Below are positions 15,634-24,057 of a DNA stretch of 37,975 nucleotides, piece by piece. Numbering within the stretch: the first letter of the stretch is position 1; each line of letters starts with the position of its first letter. The stretch covers positions 1 through 37,975 of the forward strand of contig JAEZZO010000069.1 in assembly GCA_023418475.1 (NCBI GenBank), written 5' to 3'. The position numbers and the translations under genes are program-made. This DNA is from Bacillota bacterium (GTDB lineage Bacteria; Bacillota; Clostridia; Lachnospirales; Lachnospiraceae). A model generated the notes under the pieces. The model saw only the letters and a program-made list of their open reading frames with translations. It did no database searches and was not told the origin of the DNA.

Positions 15634-16857
15634 ATGGGAGATAAAAAAGCAGTATTAGGCAGATATATAGATGTAATCAATGCAGCGGTAATCGAAGACG
15701 GTGCTGTTTTAATAGAAGGGAAAAATATAGTCTTTGCTGGTAAGAAGGCAGAGGCTCCGTTAACAGAGGATTTTGAATGCTTTTCTCTGGAAGGGGGTAC
15801 GGTCCTTCCGGGATTTATTGACTGTCATGCACATATTTGTGGTTCGGAGGATTATCTGGCAGTACCGCGGGACAGGATGGTTTTAAAAGCAGCATGTGAT
15901 TTAAAAGCACTACTTGACAGCGGCTTTACTGCAGCCAGGGATATGACGCAGATCAGCGCGAATTTAAAATGGGCAGTGGAGCATGGATATATTGATGGAC
16001 CACATCTGATGCCGGGCGGACAGGTGTTAAGTATTACAGGCGGACATGGAGATATGGATACGAATTATCCATATGAACTTGCACAAAGCAATATACTGAC
16101 GTATCTGATGGATGGGACGGACGAGTGCTTAAAGGGTGTTCGCAAGCAATTCCGTGAAGGCGCCGAATTTATTAAAATATGCGCAACCGGTGGGGTATCC
16201 TCAATGTCGGATGGTCTGGAGGATGTGCAGTTCTCAGACGAAGAGCTTAAAATTATTGTGGAAGAAGCAAACCGTCATGGCTCATATGTAGCGGCACATT
16301 GTTCGGGACTTGCCGGAGCAAAGCAGGCACTGAAGGCTGGAATAAAAACGGTGGAGCATGGAATTCATCTGGATGAGGAATGTATAGAAATCATGAAAAA
16401 GAATGATTGTTCCCTTGTGACTACCCTTGATATCTCCTTCCACGTGGGTGACATTCCAGGTCTTCCAGAATATATGGCTGCGAAAGCGAAGCAATGTGCG
16501 GTTGCAAACCGTAAATCCATAGAGCTTGTACACAAGGCCGGGATTAATGTTGCCCTTGGTACGGATTACAGCAATGATGAGAAGTCCCATACAAAATATA
16601 AATATATCGGCAAGGAATTCAAGGCTATCTGTGACGGAGGCTTTACTGAGATGGAAAGCCTCCAGATTGGAACCATCAATGGAGCGAAGGTTATGAGAAT
16701 GGAAGATAGAATCGGCTCTCTGGACACTGGAAAATTTGCGGATATTGTTATTGTGGATGGAAACCCGTTAGAACGTATCGAGGTTTTAGGGGATGCGGAA
16801 AATATCCGTCTTGTCATGAAAGAAGGTAAAATTTATAAGAATACCTTAAGCGTATAA
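15634..16857 (+). CDS. Amidohydrolase, Xaa-Pro dipeptidase-like
   Basis: This 407-residue cytoplasmic metal-dependent hydrolase of the amidohydrolase superfamily has the binuclear site visible in order: H65-x-H67 in DCHAH, bridging K181 in FIKICATGGVSS (carbamoylated in the family), H222 in AAHCSG, H242 in VEHGIHLD, and D311 in LGTDYSN. This pattern matches the branch annotated as imidazolonepropionase-like or Xaa-Pro dipeptidase, whose characterised members hydrolyse N-blocked or Xaa-Pro/Arg/Lys dipeptides. GGAAAGGA-type ribosome binding lies before the ATG. It sits between tldD-pmbA and two prolyl-oligopeptidase-family genes and would fit as the final dipeptidase. The substrate cannot be read from the sequence. 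A long hairpin after the stop codon probably ends this transcription unit. Confidence 0.88.
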   Translation: MGDKKAVLGRYIDVINAAVIEDGAVLIEGKNIVFAGKKAEAPLTEDFECFSLEGGTVLPGFIDCHAHICGSEDYLAVPRDRMVLKAACDLKALLDSGFTAARDMTQISANLKWAVEHGYIDGPHLMPGGQVLSITGGHGDMDTNYPYELAQSNILTYLMDGTDECLKGVRKQFREGAEFIKICATGGVSSMSDGLEDVQFSDEELKIIVEEANRHGSYVAAHCSGLAGAKQALKAGIKTVEHGIHLDEECIEIMKKNDCSLVTTLDISFHVGDIPGLPEYMAAKAKQCAVANRKSIELVHKAGINVALGTDYSNDEKSHTKYKYIGKEFKAICDGGFTEMESLQIGTINGAKVMRMEDRIGSLDTGKFADIVIVDGNPLERIEVLGDAENIRLVMKEGKIYKNTLSV

Positions 16858-16905
16858 TGATAAAGTGACTCTAGGAAAACATTGGTATTATAGGATTGAA
16901 ATGTC

Positions 16906-16985
16906 AAAAGCCCAAAAATGATTTGCTAGATGAATATATATATGCACTCATATTCATCTACATAACCCGGATCAGGCTTTTAACA
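16906..16985 (+). terminator. Nested hairpin after the amidohydrolase gene
   Basis: AAAAGCC (16906-16912) pairs with GGCTTTT (16975-16981). Inside it, TAGATGAATAT (16927-16937) pairs perfectly with ATATTCATCTA (16950-16960). The outer right arm ends in TTTTAAC. It is a likely partial or full terminator. The rest of the 345-bp gap to the next gene holds a weaker fold around 17068-17107 (GCATCT..TGGC with GCCAGATGC) and a possible short ORF. Confidence 0.6.
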
Positions 16986-17142
16986 ATCGTATCATTATAG
17001 TAAATTAAATACTAGGATACTTTTTTTACCACATAAAATACCGTTCATTTTTAACATACATCCATTGCATCTCCTGGCGGGACTTTTTCGAAGCTTCTGC
17101 CAGATGCACAGCTTAGAGCTATGAAAGTGAAGGGAAGAAACT

Positions 17143-17199
17143 ATGATCATATTTAATGAAATCATAAGGGCTATATCGAAAAATGAGGAAAAGGACTGA
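17143..17199 (+). CDS. Possible 18-codon leader ORF before the S9 peptidase genes
   Basis: ATG at 17143 is preceded by AAGGGA (17130-17135) at good spacing. The frame encodes MIIFNEIIRAISKNEEKD and stops at 17199, 4 nt before the S9 start at 17204. The arrangement would allow translational coupling or a leader-peptide role. The peptide shows no repeated codon run that would indicate classical attenuation. It may equally be chance. Confidence 0.3.
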   Translation: MIIFNEIIRAISKNEEKD

Positions 17200-17203
17200 A
17201 AGA

Positions 17204-19297
17204 ATGAAACGATTTACTCCGGATACCTTAAAATATATGAATTATCTTTCTATGCCGGATCTGCATCCGGATGGAAAAAAAACGGTGTTTGTAAAAACTG
17301 CGGCCGAAGAAAATGGAACCTTTGTTCCCCTTATTTATGAACTAGACCATCTGTCAGGGGAAGTAAAACCTGTTGCCGGCGAAGCTGCCGGGCAGAAGAG
17401 ACCACTCTATTCTCCGGATGGAAAGCAGCTGGCATATCTCTGTGACAAAAGCGGAGAATATCAGCTTTATCTAAGACGCGAGGGAGTAGACGAGGATATT
17501 TTGCTGACCTCTTTGCGACATGGAATTTCGTATTATGACTGGTCCTTTGATGGTTGTACACTGGTTTTTACTGCACCTTTATGGAAGAATGAGCTGGATG
17601 AGAAGCTTGAATTTAAACAAATGAGCCCGGAAGACAAAAAAATCTGGCTGGAAGAAAAAGAATGGGCTCCGATTGAAATCACAGAAATTGATTATAAAAA
17701 TGATGATTGTTACGGAATGCGCGATGGAAGTGTTACGCGGATCGGAACCATTGATTTGGCAGATTATAAACAAAGACTTTTACCTACCGGGGAGATGGAG
17801 TGTGCATTTCCGGTTTTCTCCAGGGACGGAAGAAAGATCGCTTTTTATGGAAAACCCTATCCCGGAGTTTATGCCTCAAATGCAGAATTGTTTGTCTGGG
17901 ATGCCAAGAATGATGATATCAGGCAGATTACAAAGGATCGGAATCTGATGCTCTATTGGAATGTAAGACCACAATTTTCTAAGGTGGGAGACACTATATA
18001 TGTCAATGCCTATTCTGTTGATGAAAAGGGCGGTTGTGCAGAAACAATTTATGAGGTAGATCTTGCTAGTGGAAAGTCACAACTGTTTTTTGATCAAGAG
18101 GATGAGACGGTGACCTTCGGGATCAATTCCACGACAATAGGAAGAACTGTATTCGGGGACGAAAAGCCATATTTTGCAATCGATTATGAAAATGAATACC
18201 TATATTTTAAAAATGCCTGGTTTGGCTGGGAAAACCTATATCGGATACCTCTCCAAAAGCAAAGCTTTCTGACGGAGGATGGAAGGAAGAAGAAAGTACG
18301 AAGAATAGAAGCTGTTTTGACCGGACGGAAAAATGTACAAGCCTTCTGTCTCCCGCGTAACGGAAAATGCATCTTTACTGGTGGTGATCCGGTAACTCCT
18401 GCAGAGGTTTACGAGCTGGATCTGACAACAGGTCAGCTGGAGCAGAAAACCTGCAGCAATGAATGGTTGAAGGAATATAAGCTGGCGAAAACAGAGGAGG
18501 TCTGGGTTCCGACAACGGATGGTAAAGCAAAGCTGCAGGTTTGGATTGTTCATCCGGTGGATGAAGAACCCGGAAAACAATATCCGGTTGTACTGGATAT
18601 TCATGGAGGACCGGAGTGTACCTATGTATCCGATTTCTGGCATGAATTCCAGGCGTTTGCGGAAGCAGGAATGGTTTGTGTGTATACCAATCCAAGGGGA
18701 AGTGTCGGTTATGGTATGGATTTCTCCGGCAATGATTATGCTTGGAAGAAGGAGGCTGTTGAGGATCTTTTGCTGGCATTGGATACGGCTACCCGGAAAG
18801 AATTTGCTGATCCGGGAAGAGCTGGTGTAACCGGCGGAAGCTATGGAGGTTATATGACCCTCAAAATGATAACCGAAACCACCAGTTTTCAGGCAGCTGC
18901 AGCGCAAAGATGCCTTTCCAATACGGCAACCTCTTATGGAACCGGTGATATAGGCTTTCTATCGAAAGGAAGAGAGGATGTAGCAGGAATAAAAATGCTT
19001 GATATTCTGATAGAGCGTGCCAGAAAATCCTTGATCCGCAAGGTAGATAATATAAAGATCCCATTATTACTCTTGCACGGCTACAGGGATTACCGCTGTT
19101 CCTTTGAACAATCCGAGCAGATGTTTATTGCCATGAAGGAAAGAAATCCTGAGGTTCCGGTACGACTTGTCATGTTTCCGGAGGAAAACCATGGAATAAC
19201 AAGAAACGGAAATCTGTTTAACCAGATACGGCATTTACAGGAGCTGACCGATTGGTTCTGCAGGTATCTTAAGAAAGGGGAGACTATTCATGAATAA
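17204..19297 (+). CDS. S9 prolyl-oligopeptidase-family serine peptidase (first of pair)
   Basis: This 697-residue enzyme has an N-terminal beta-propeller (about 1-430, with WD40-like/PD40 repeats such as PLYSPDGKQLAYLCD) and a C-terminal alpha/beta-hydrolase (about 440-697). The catalytic triad is visible: S546 in GGSYGGY, D629 in HGYRDYRC and H663 in EENHGI. This is the acylaminoacyl-peptidase/DPP-like S9C type, which removes short or blocked residues, often after proline or N-acyl groups. No signal peptide, so it acts in the cytosol on imported peptides. I start at ATG 17204, with AAGGA 8 nt upstream; ATG 17183 in the same frame is the alternative. It overlaps the second S9 gene by 8 nt. 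Confidence 0.93.
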   Translation: MKRFTPDTLKYMNYLSMPDLHPDGKKTVFVKTAAEENGTFVPLIYELDHLSGEVKPVAGEAAGQKRPLYSPDGKQLAYLCDKSGEYQLYLRREGVDEDILLTSLRHGISYYDWSFDGCTLVFTAPLWKNELDEKLEFKQMSPEDKKIWLEEKEWAPIEITEIDYKNDDCYGMRDGSVTRIGTIDLADYKQRLLPTGEMECAFPVFSRDGRKIAFYGKPYPGVYASNAELFVWDAKNDDIRQITKDRNLMLYWNVRPQFSKVGDTIYVNAYSVDEKGGCAETIYEVDLASGKSQLFFDQEDETVTFGINSTTIGRTVFGDEKPYFAIDYENEYLYFKNAWFGWENLYRIPLQKQSFLTEDGRKKKVRRIEAVLTGRKNVQAFCLPRNGKCIFTGGDPVTPAEVYELDLTTGQLEQKTCSNEWLKEYKLAKTEEVWVPTTDGKAKLQVWIVHPVDEEPGKQYPVVLDIHGGPECTYVSDFWHEFQAFAEAGMVCVYTNPRGSVGYGMDFSGNDYAWKKEAVEDLLLALDTATRKEFADPGRAGVTGGSYGGYMTLKMITETTSFQAAAAQRCLSNTATSYGTGDIGFLSKGREDVAGIKMLDILIERARKSLIRKVDNIKIPLLLLHGYRDYRCSFEQSEQMFIAMKERNPEVPVRLVMFPEENHGITRNGNLFNQIRHLQELTDWFCRYLKKGETIHE

Positions 19298-21347
19298 GAG
19301 AAATTCTGTCTTTGAAGATATTGACTTGTATGAAACCCTTTCTAATGGAGATTATTATGAGCCTGAGCATAAATTGGTCTATGCAACAGCACATTATGAT
19401 AAGAAGCAAAGAAAACGAGTGAATGAAATTATTCTTCAGGAGATCGAAACCGGTAAAAAGCAGAGAATTACGGCCGAAGGGATATCCTCCGGCATGGGGG
19501 AAGGCAATCCGCAGTTTCGTCCGGATGGGAAACAGGTATTATTTTTATCTGTTGTGCCTGGAATGGGAAGGCAGCTATTTGTAACAGATTTGCAGTCAAT
19601 GGTAACAAAACAAATTACTGCCATACAGACCGGGGTTATTGATCCGCAGTGGTCTCCGAATGGCAGCGAAATATTATTTGCATCGGTAGGAGATGCCGAT
19701 CAACCGGAGGAATACTATCTAGTTAGTAACGTTAGGGAGAAGCAGGCATTTTCAGAAGGAAATAAGAAAGAAGCGGTCGTAATTGAAGATTTTGGCTATA
19801 AATTTGATGGTGTGGGATTTATCAAACCAGAGCATATGCATTTATGGATTGTATCTTTAAAGGAGAATATTACCCGAAGAATTACGGATGGACCCTATGA
19901 TTATATGCATCCTACCTGGTCGCCGGATGGCAGCAGTATCCTGTGTGTATCTGCAAGATTTCACCCCAAAAAGGATTCCATTGCAAGTGATCTGATTATG
20001 GTTGCTGCCGATGGAAGCAAAAATATGACAAGACTTACGAAAGGGGAATGGGCAGTATCCTACCCCAATCCGGTAAGACCTGTATTTACGCCGGATGGGA
20101 AACATGTCATCATGGGCTTTTTAGCTGGTGTTACCTCCGGAGACAGCATTGATACCAGCGGTTATCCTCCTGCATTTTTACATAAGGTGGCAGTGGATGG
20201 AAGTGAAGATATCTGCCTGATGGGAGAGACAAAGGAATGCTTTGACGGGGTACAGTTTCCCTATAATGCACATTGCGGCAGAGGAATGGAAAGCGTCAGG
20301 ATATCCTCGGATGGTGAGTATGCTTATTTTCTAAGTGGCTGGAAGGGACAGGCAAAGCTTTTTAAAGTTAATTTAAACGGAGAAGAGTATGCGGTGACAC
20401 CGGTTTTGGGCGGTAGTATGGCAATCGGGGGCATTGGAACACCGCAAAAGGGGAAAATGCTGGTTGCAAAATCCGAACCGGATATACCGGAAGCGTATTA
20501 TCTGCTGGAGGAGAAGACAGGAAGGCTGGAGCTGTTGGTTCAGTCCAATGAGGAGCTCTTACAGGAGGTTTCCTATAGTAAGACAGAGGACATCTGGTTT
20601 GACACACTGGACGGAGAAAGCAGGGTACACGGTTTTATACTTCCGCCGCAGAATGCTGTTCCGGGAGAAAAATATCCCTGCATTTTATACATCCATGGAG
20701 GACCACATCCCTTTTATACCTATGGTTTTACACACGAGCATCAATGCTTTGCCGGGGCCGGATATGCAGTCATCTGCTGTAATCCAAGGGGAAGCAGCGG
20801 TTATGGGAGTGTACACCGTAATTTGGAGCGTGCCATGGATGGTTCTGCTTATATGGACTGTCTGCAATTTGTGGAGGAAGTCTGCAGAAGGTTTGATTGG
20901 ATTGATAAAGAACGGCTCGGAGTAACCGGCGGCAGCTATGGCGGCTATATGACAAATTATATCGCTACACATTCCAAACGGTTTAAAGCTTATATTACGC
21001 AAAGAAGTGTGGTCAATGATCTGATTGGTTATGCATCCTCGGATCAGCAGGGAGAGAGCAGTAATTATCCAAACTTTGAGGAATTTATGATAGCATCCCT
21101 TAAGACCTCTGTGATTTCCTATGTAGAACGCGTGAATGCACCCTTCTTAATTTTGCATGGAATGGAGGATTTACGGACACCGGTGGAAGGTGCGCACCAG
21201 CTGTTTGTGGCTCTAAAAGACCTTCATCCAAATCTTCCGGTTAAAATGGTATTATATCCGCAGGTCGGACACAACCAACCCTCAAACCCAAAACAGCTCC
21301 AGCATTATTATCATGAGATGCTTGCATGGTTTCAGGCATATTTGTAG
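19290..21347 (+). CDS. S9 prolyl-oligopeptidase-family serine peptidase (second of pair)
   Basis: This 685-residue paralogue of the preceding enzyme has the same layout: a propeller with repeats such as PQFRPDGKQVLFLS and PTWSPDGSSILCVS, then an alpha/beta-hydrolase domain. The triad is S549 in GGSYGGY, D627 in HGMEDLRT and H661 in VGHNQP. It closely resembles S9C acyl-peptide hydrolases. The two enzymes differ clearly outside the catalytic motifs, so this is not a recent tandem copy and different specificities are likely. GGGGAG lies before the ATG inside the upstream gene, and the 8-nt overlap indicates coupled translation. No export signal is present. Confidence 0.93.
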   Translation: MNKRNSVFEDIDLYETLSNGDYYEPEHKLVYATAHYDKKQRKRVNEIILQEIETGKKQRITAEGISSGMGEGNPQFRPDGKQVLFLSVVPGMGRQLFVTDLQSMVTKQITAIQTGVIDPQWSPNGSEILFASVGDADQPEEYYLVSNVREKQAFSEGNKKEAVVIEDFGYKFDGVGFIKPEHMHLWIVSLKENITRRITDGPYDYMHPTWSPDGSSILCVSARFHPKKDSIASDLIMVAADGSKNMTRLTKGEWAVSYPNPVRPVFTPDGKHVIMGFLAGVTSGDSIDTSGYPPAFLHKVAVDGSEDICLMGETKECFDGVQFPYNAHCGRGMESVRISSDGEYAYFLSGWKGQAKLFKVNLNGEEYAVTPVLGGSMAIGGIGTPQKGKMLVAKSEPDIPEAYYLLEEKTGRLELLVQSNEELLQEVSYSKTEDIWFDTLDGESRVHGFILPPQNAVPGEKYPCILYIHGGPHPFYTYGFTHEHQCFAGAGYAVICCNPRGSSGYGSVHRNLERAMDGSAYMDCLQFVEEVCRRFDWIDKERLGVTGGSYGGYMTNYIATHSKRFKAYITQRSVVNDLIGYASSDQQGESSNYPNFEEFMIASLKTSVISYVERVNAPFLILHGMEDLRTPVEGAHQLFVALKDLHPNLPVKMVLYPQVGHNQPSNPKQLQHYYHEMLAWFQAYL

Positions 21348-21405
21348 GAGAAAAAGTGTCTGAATGGAAGGTAAGTAAATATATTGGGAAGACAGGCGAT
21401 GCTGA

Positions 21406-22782
21406 ATGGATAGAATAGAAGTTTTACTGACTCCTATATGGAGAGAAGAAAGAGCAGCTTTTGTTAAGGTTTGCATTACTATGCTCAAACCGGAAATGGA
21501 ACAGGACAGTCGCATTTTCCAGCTTTATAAAATTATTGTTGGTGTACCCTTCCTTTCCTTTACGAAGAAGATTCTTTTGCAGGATGAAGCAGGTGAGCTC
21601 GATTATGCGACGGCAGAGAAAGAATCTCCCAAAGTTATTATGGAGGAATATTATCTGAAAAGAGATACCAGCGGTGATATTCACATCAGCTATGAGGTGG
21701 AATTAAAACCAGTGGGTAAAAACCCCGCTTTTGACCTTGGCTTCGAGGATGGAGGAATGGACGGCTCGGGAATGTCTTTTATGCCTATGTTCCAGGAAAA
21801 GGAGTATCAATTCCTTCTGCAATGGGATCTGTCACAGGCACCTGAGGGAACACGCGCAATCTGGTCACTTGGTGAGGGCTGTATAGAAACGGTGCAAAGT
21901 GGTACAGTTTTGGCAGAAAGCTTTTATTATGCAGGTAATATCAAAGGGATAGAAAAAAATGGCTGCGGCTTCTACTGGTTTGATAATCCAAAGCTGCCGG
22001 GAGAAGAGGTTGGTCGTTTCGTTCGGGATTTGTTTCAAGAGATGAAGGAATTTTTTCAGGATGGCGGTGAAACCTATAGTGTATTCTCTCGTAAAGTGCC
22101 TGAAGTATTAACTGGAAGGAATAAAATCGGCGGGCTGGCATTAACCCGTTCGTTTCTATATTTATATCCCGAAGAAAATCCACCAAAGGAGGAGACTCTC
22201 AAATTCCTCTTTCCCCATGAAATGGTGCATAACTGGATTAAGATGAAGGATGAGCCTTTTGGAAGCTGTACCTGGTATGTGGAGGGTGCTGCGGAGTATT
22301 ATAGTATGGTTCTGCCGGATCGTTTTGGAATGATCACAAAAGAAGAATTAACGGCTCAGCTTAATAAAAAAGCCAGGGATTATTATGAAAATCCAAGGCT
22401 TCAGGTAACGAATCATTATGCCGGAGAACATTTATTCATTGATGGCGAGGCAACATTAGTGCCTTATGGCAGAGGCTTCTTCTATCTGCTGCATATGGAT
22501 GATATCATAAAAAAAGCAACCGGCAGCAAGAAATCGCTGGATGATGTGGTACTTGCGATATTAGCCAGAACCAGGACAATGGAAGAATGTGGAAATGAGG
22601 TCTGGCTGGAGGAAGTAAAAAGAATATCTGGATTAGATGTAACACGGGAATTTGAAGAAATGCAGAGCGGTAAAATATTTCCTCCGACGGTTTCTTCCTT
22701 CCATACACCTGTTACAGTGGCTGACAGCAGGGGAATACAGCGGGAGACCGGAGAGGAATGTATTCTGTATCATTTTGAATAA
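21406..22782 (+). CDS. M61-like HExxH metallopeptidase
   Basis: This 458-residue protein has a gluzincin-type zinc site: H271-E272-x-x-H275 in FPHEMVHNWI, with a third ligand candidate E293 in WYVEGAAEYYS. The HEMVHNW and WYVEGAAEYY pair resembles M61 glycyl aminopeptidases (HExxHxWN) and, more remotely, M1 aminopeptidases. The N-terminal half (about 1-210) is beta-rich and fits the N-terminal domain of M61 proteins, but the C-terminal PDZ domain of many M61 members is absent. There is no signal peptide, which suggests cytosolic action. It follows the S9 pair by 58 bp and precedes the dehydrogenase by 47 bp, so it is part of the same unit. The start is not fixed by a strong ribosome site. Confidence 0.8.
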   Translation: MDRIEVLLTPIWREERAAFVKVCITMLKPEMEQDSRIFQLYKIIVGVPFLSFTKKILLQDEAGELDYATAEKESPKVIMEEYYLKRDTSGDIHISYEVELKPVGKNPAFDLGFEDGGMDGSGMSFMPMFQEKEYQFLLQWDLSQAPEGTRAIWSLGEGCIETVQSGTVLAESFYYAGNIKGIEKNGCGFYWFDNPKLPGEEVGRFVRDLFQEMKEFFQDGGETYSVFSRKVPEVLTGRNKIGGLALTRSFLYLYPEENPPKEETLKFLFPHEMVHNWIKMKDEPFGSCTWYVEGAAEYYSMVLPDRFGMITKEELTAQLNKKARDYYENPRLQVTNHYAGEHLFIDGEATLVPYGRGFFYLLHMDDIIKKATGSKKSLDDVVLAILARTRTMEECGNEVWLEEVKRISGLDVTREFEEMQSGKIFPPTVSSFHTPVTVADSRGIQRETGEECILYHFE

Positions 22783-22829
22783 GAAAGTGTGGATAAAGTA
22801 TACCGCATAAGCGGCAGATGGAGGTTGAA

Positions 22830-23771
22830 ATGAAAATAATAGAAGCTGCGGAAGTATTCGAGAAATTGACCATGAAAAAATGTATGGAGCTTATGAGGAC
22901 AGCACTGGCTGATCTTGAAGAGGGAAAAGCGATGCAGCCACTTCGTAGTGTGAACAGACTCCCGCATGATAATTCCTTTGGTTTTATGCCGGCTTATCTG
23001 GGAGATCAGGATTACTTCGGTGCAAAAATCATAACGGCCTTCCATAAAAATCTAGGTACAAAGTACCCTTCTCATATGGGATATGTTATGATGTTCGAAT
23101 CCGAGCATGGAAGTGTTGTTGGTCTTGCAGAAGCCGGAGCCATTACACAGATAAGAACGGGAGCTGTCAGTGGTGTAGCAACTGATCTTTTGGCAGCAGC
23201 GGATGCCGATAAACTGGCAATTATCGGGGCAGGAGCACAGGGACGCTCTCATCTGGAGGCGATACTTCTTGTCAGGGATATCAAAGAAGTAACGGTTTAC
23301 GATCTTAAGCAAGAGAATGCGCTACGTTTTGAGAAAGAAATGACAGCGAAGTTCCATGTAAATATTCGTGTTTGCTTATCTGTGGAAGAAGCAGTAAAAA
23401 ATGCAGATATTATTTGTACGGTTACACCAAGTAAAGAAGCTTATTTGAAGGCGGAATGGGTAAAACCCGGTGCACATATCAATGCGGTGGGGACTTTCAC
23501 ACCGGTTACCAGAGAAGTAACCTCGGAGCTGGTGGTAAAATCAAAGCTCTATGCGGACCAGATCGAGGCAATGAAAAAAGAGAGCGGTGAGTTTCTGATT
23601 CCAAAGCAGGAAGGCTTCATTGACGACAGTAAAATTGCAGGTTCCATCGGAGGATTACTGCTTGGCAGGGCAGAAGGAAGAACCGGCAAGGACGAAATTA
23701 CATTATTTATTGCTTTGGGACTTGCAGTAGAGGATGTGGCCTGCGGCCGGTATCTATGTACACTGGAATAA
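22830..23771 (+). CDS. Ornithine cyclodeaminase/mu-crystallin family dehydrogenase
   Basis: This 313-residue NAD(P)-dependent enzyme belongs to the OCD_Mu_crystall family. The Rossmann motif GAGAQGRSHLEA lies near residue 130, and the substrate-side lysine region GAKIITAFHKN and the ADQIEAMKKESGE segment are typical. The family includes ornithine cyclodeaminase, alanine dehydrogenase, ketimine/pyrroline-carboxylate reductases and the arginine dehydrogenase DauB. Without the specific residues I cannot choose among these. The start at 22830 is set by GGAGG (22820-22824); the in-frame ATG at 22818 overlaps that site. It is the last gene of the peptide cluster, followed by a strong terminator. 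Processing of released proline, ornithine or cyclic imino acids is a reasonable guess. Confidence 0.88.
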   Translation: MKIIEAAEVFEKLTMKKCMELMRTALADLEEGKAMQPLRSVNRLPHDNSFGFMPAYLGDQDYFGAKIITAFHKNLGTKYPSHMGYVMMFESEHGSVVGLAEAGAITQIRTGAVSGVATDLLAAADADKLAIIGAGAQGRSHLEAILLVRDIKEVTVYDLKQENALRFEKEMTAKFHVNIRVCLSVEEAVKNADIICTVTPSKEAYLKAEWVKPGAHINAVGTFTPVTREVTSELVVKSKLYADQIEAMKKESGEFLIPKQEGFIDDSKIAGSIGGLLLGRAEGRTGKDEITLFIALGLAVEDVACGRYLCTLE

Positions 23772-23911
23772 TAAATACAATAAGAGGAAAAAATCTCTAT
23801 CCTTCCTAAAGCAGACGTGTATCATGTTAGTTACTTATGGGATATACTTCCATCTTACAGAGGAAGTCTCTTTAAATTTGTTCGTTCCACAGAAAATTGA
23901 AAAGGTTGTAT

Positions 23912-23948
23912 AGCAAGTCTGGATACTTAGCCAGACTTGTTTTCTTTT
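23912..23948 (+). terminator. Strong intrinsic terminator closing the peptide cluster
   Basis: CAAGTCTGG (23914-23922) pairs perfectly with CCAGACTTG (23931-23939), followed by TTTTCTTTT. The 286-bp gap between 23771 and the TTG start at 24058 holds this element and no gene. This is the clearest rho-independent terminator in the window. Confidence 0.88.
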
Positions 23949-24057
23949 GCAGGATACACCAAGTCCATTTTATCACAGATCTTTTTTTATCCCTGTGTTC
24001 TCTTTGTTACGAAAGTGTGATAGAATAGTTAAGAAAAATTGAACTAGGGGTGAGGTT

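Noticed and set aside
18236..18907. A 223-codon minus-strand open frame inside the first S9 peptidase gene
   Set aside because: It lies fully within a gene with intact catalytic motifs and shows no domain or ribosome site of its own.
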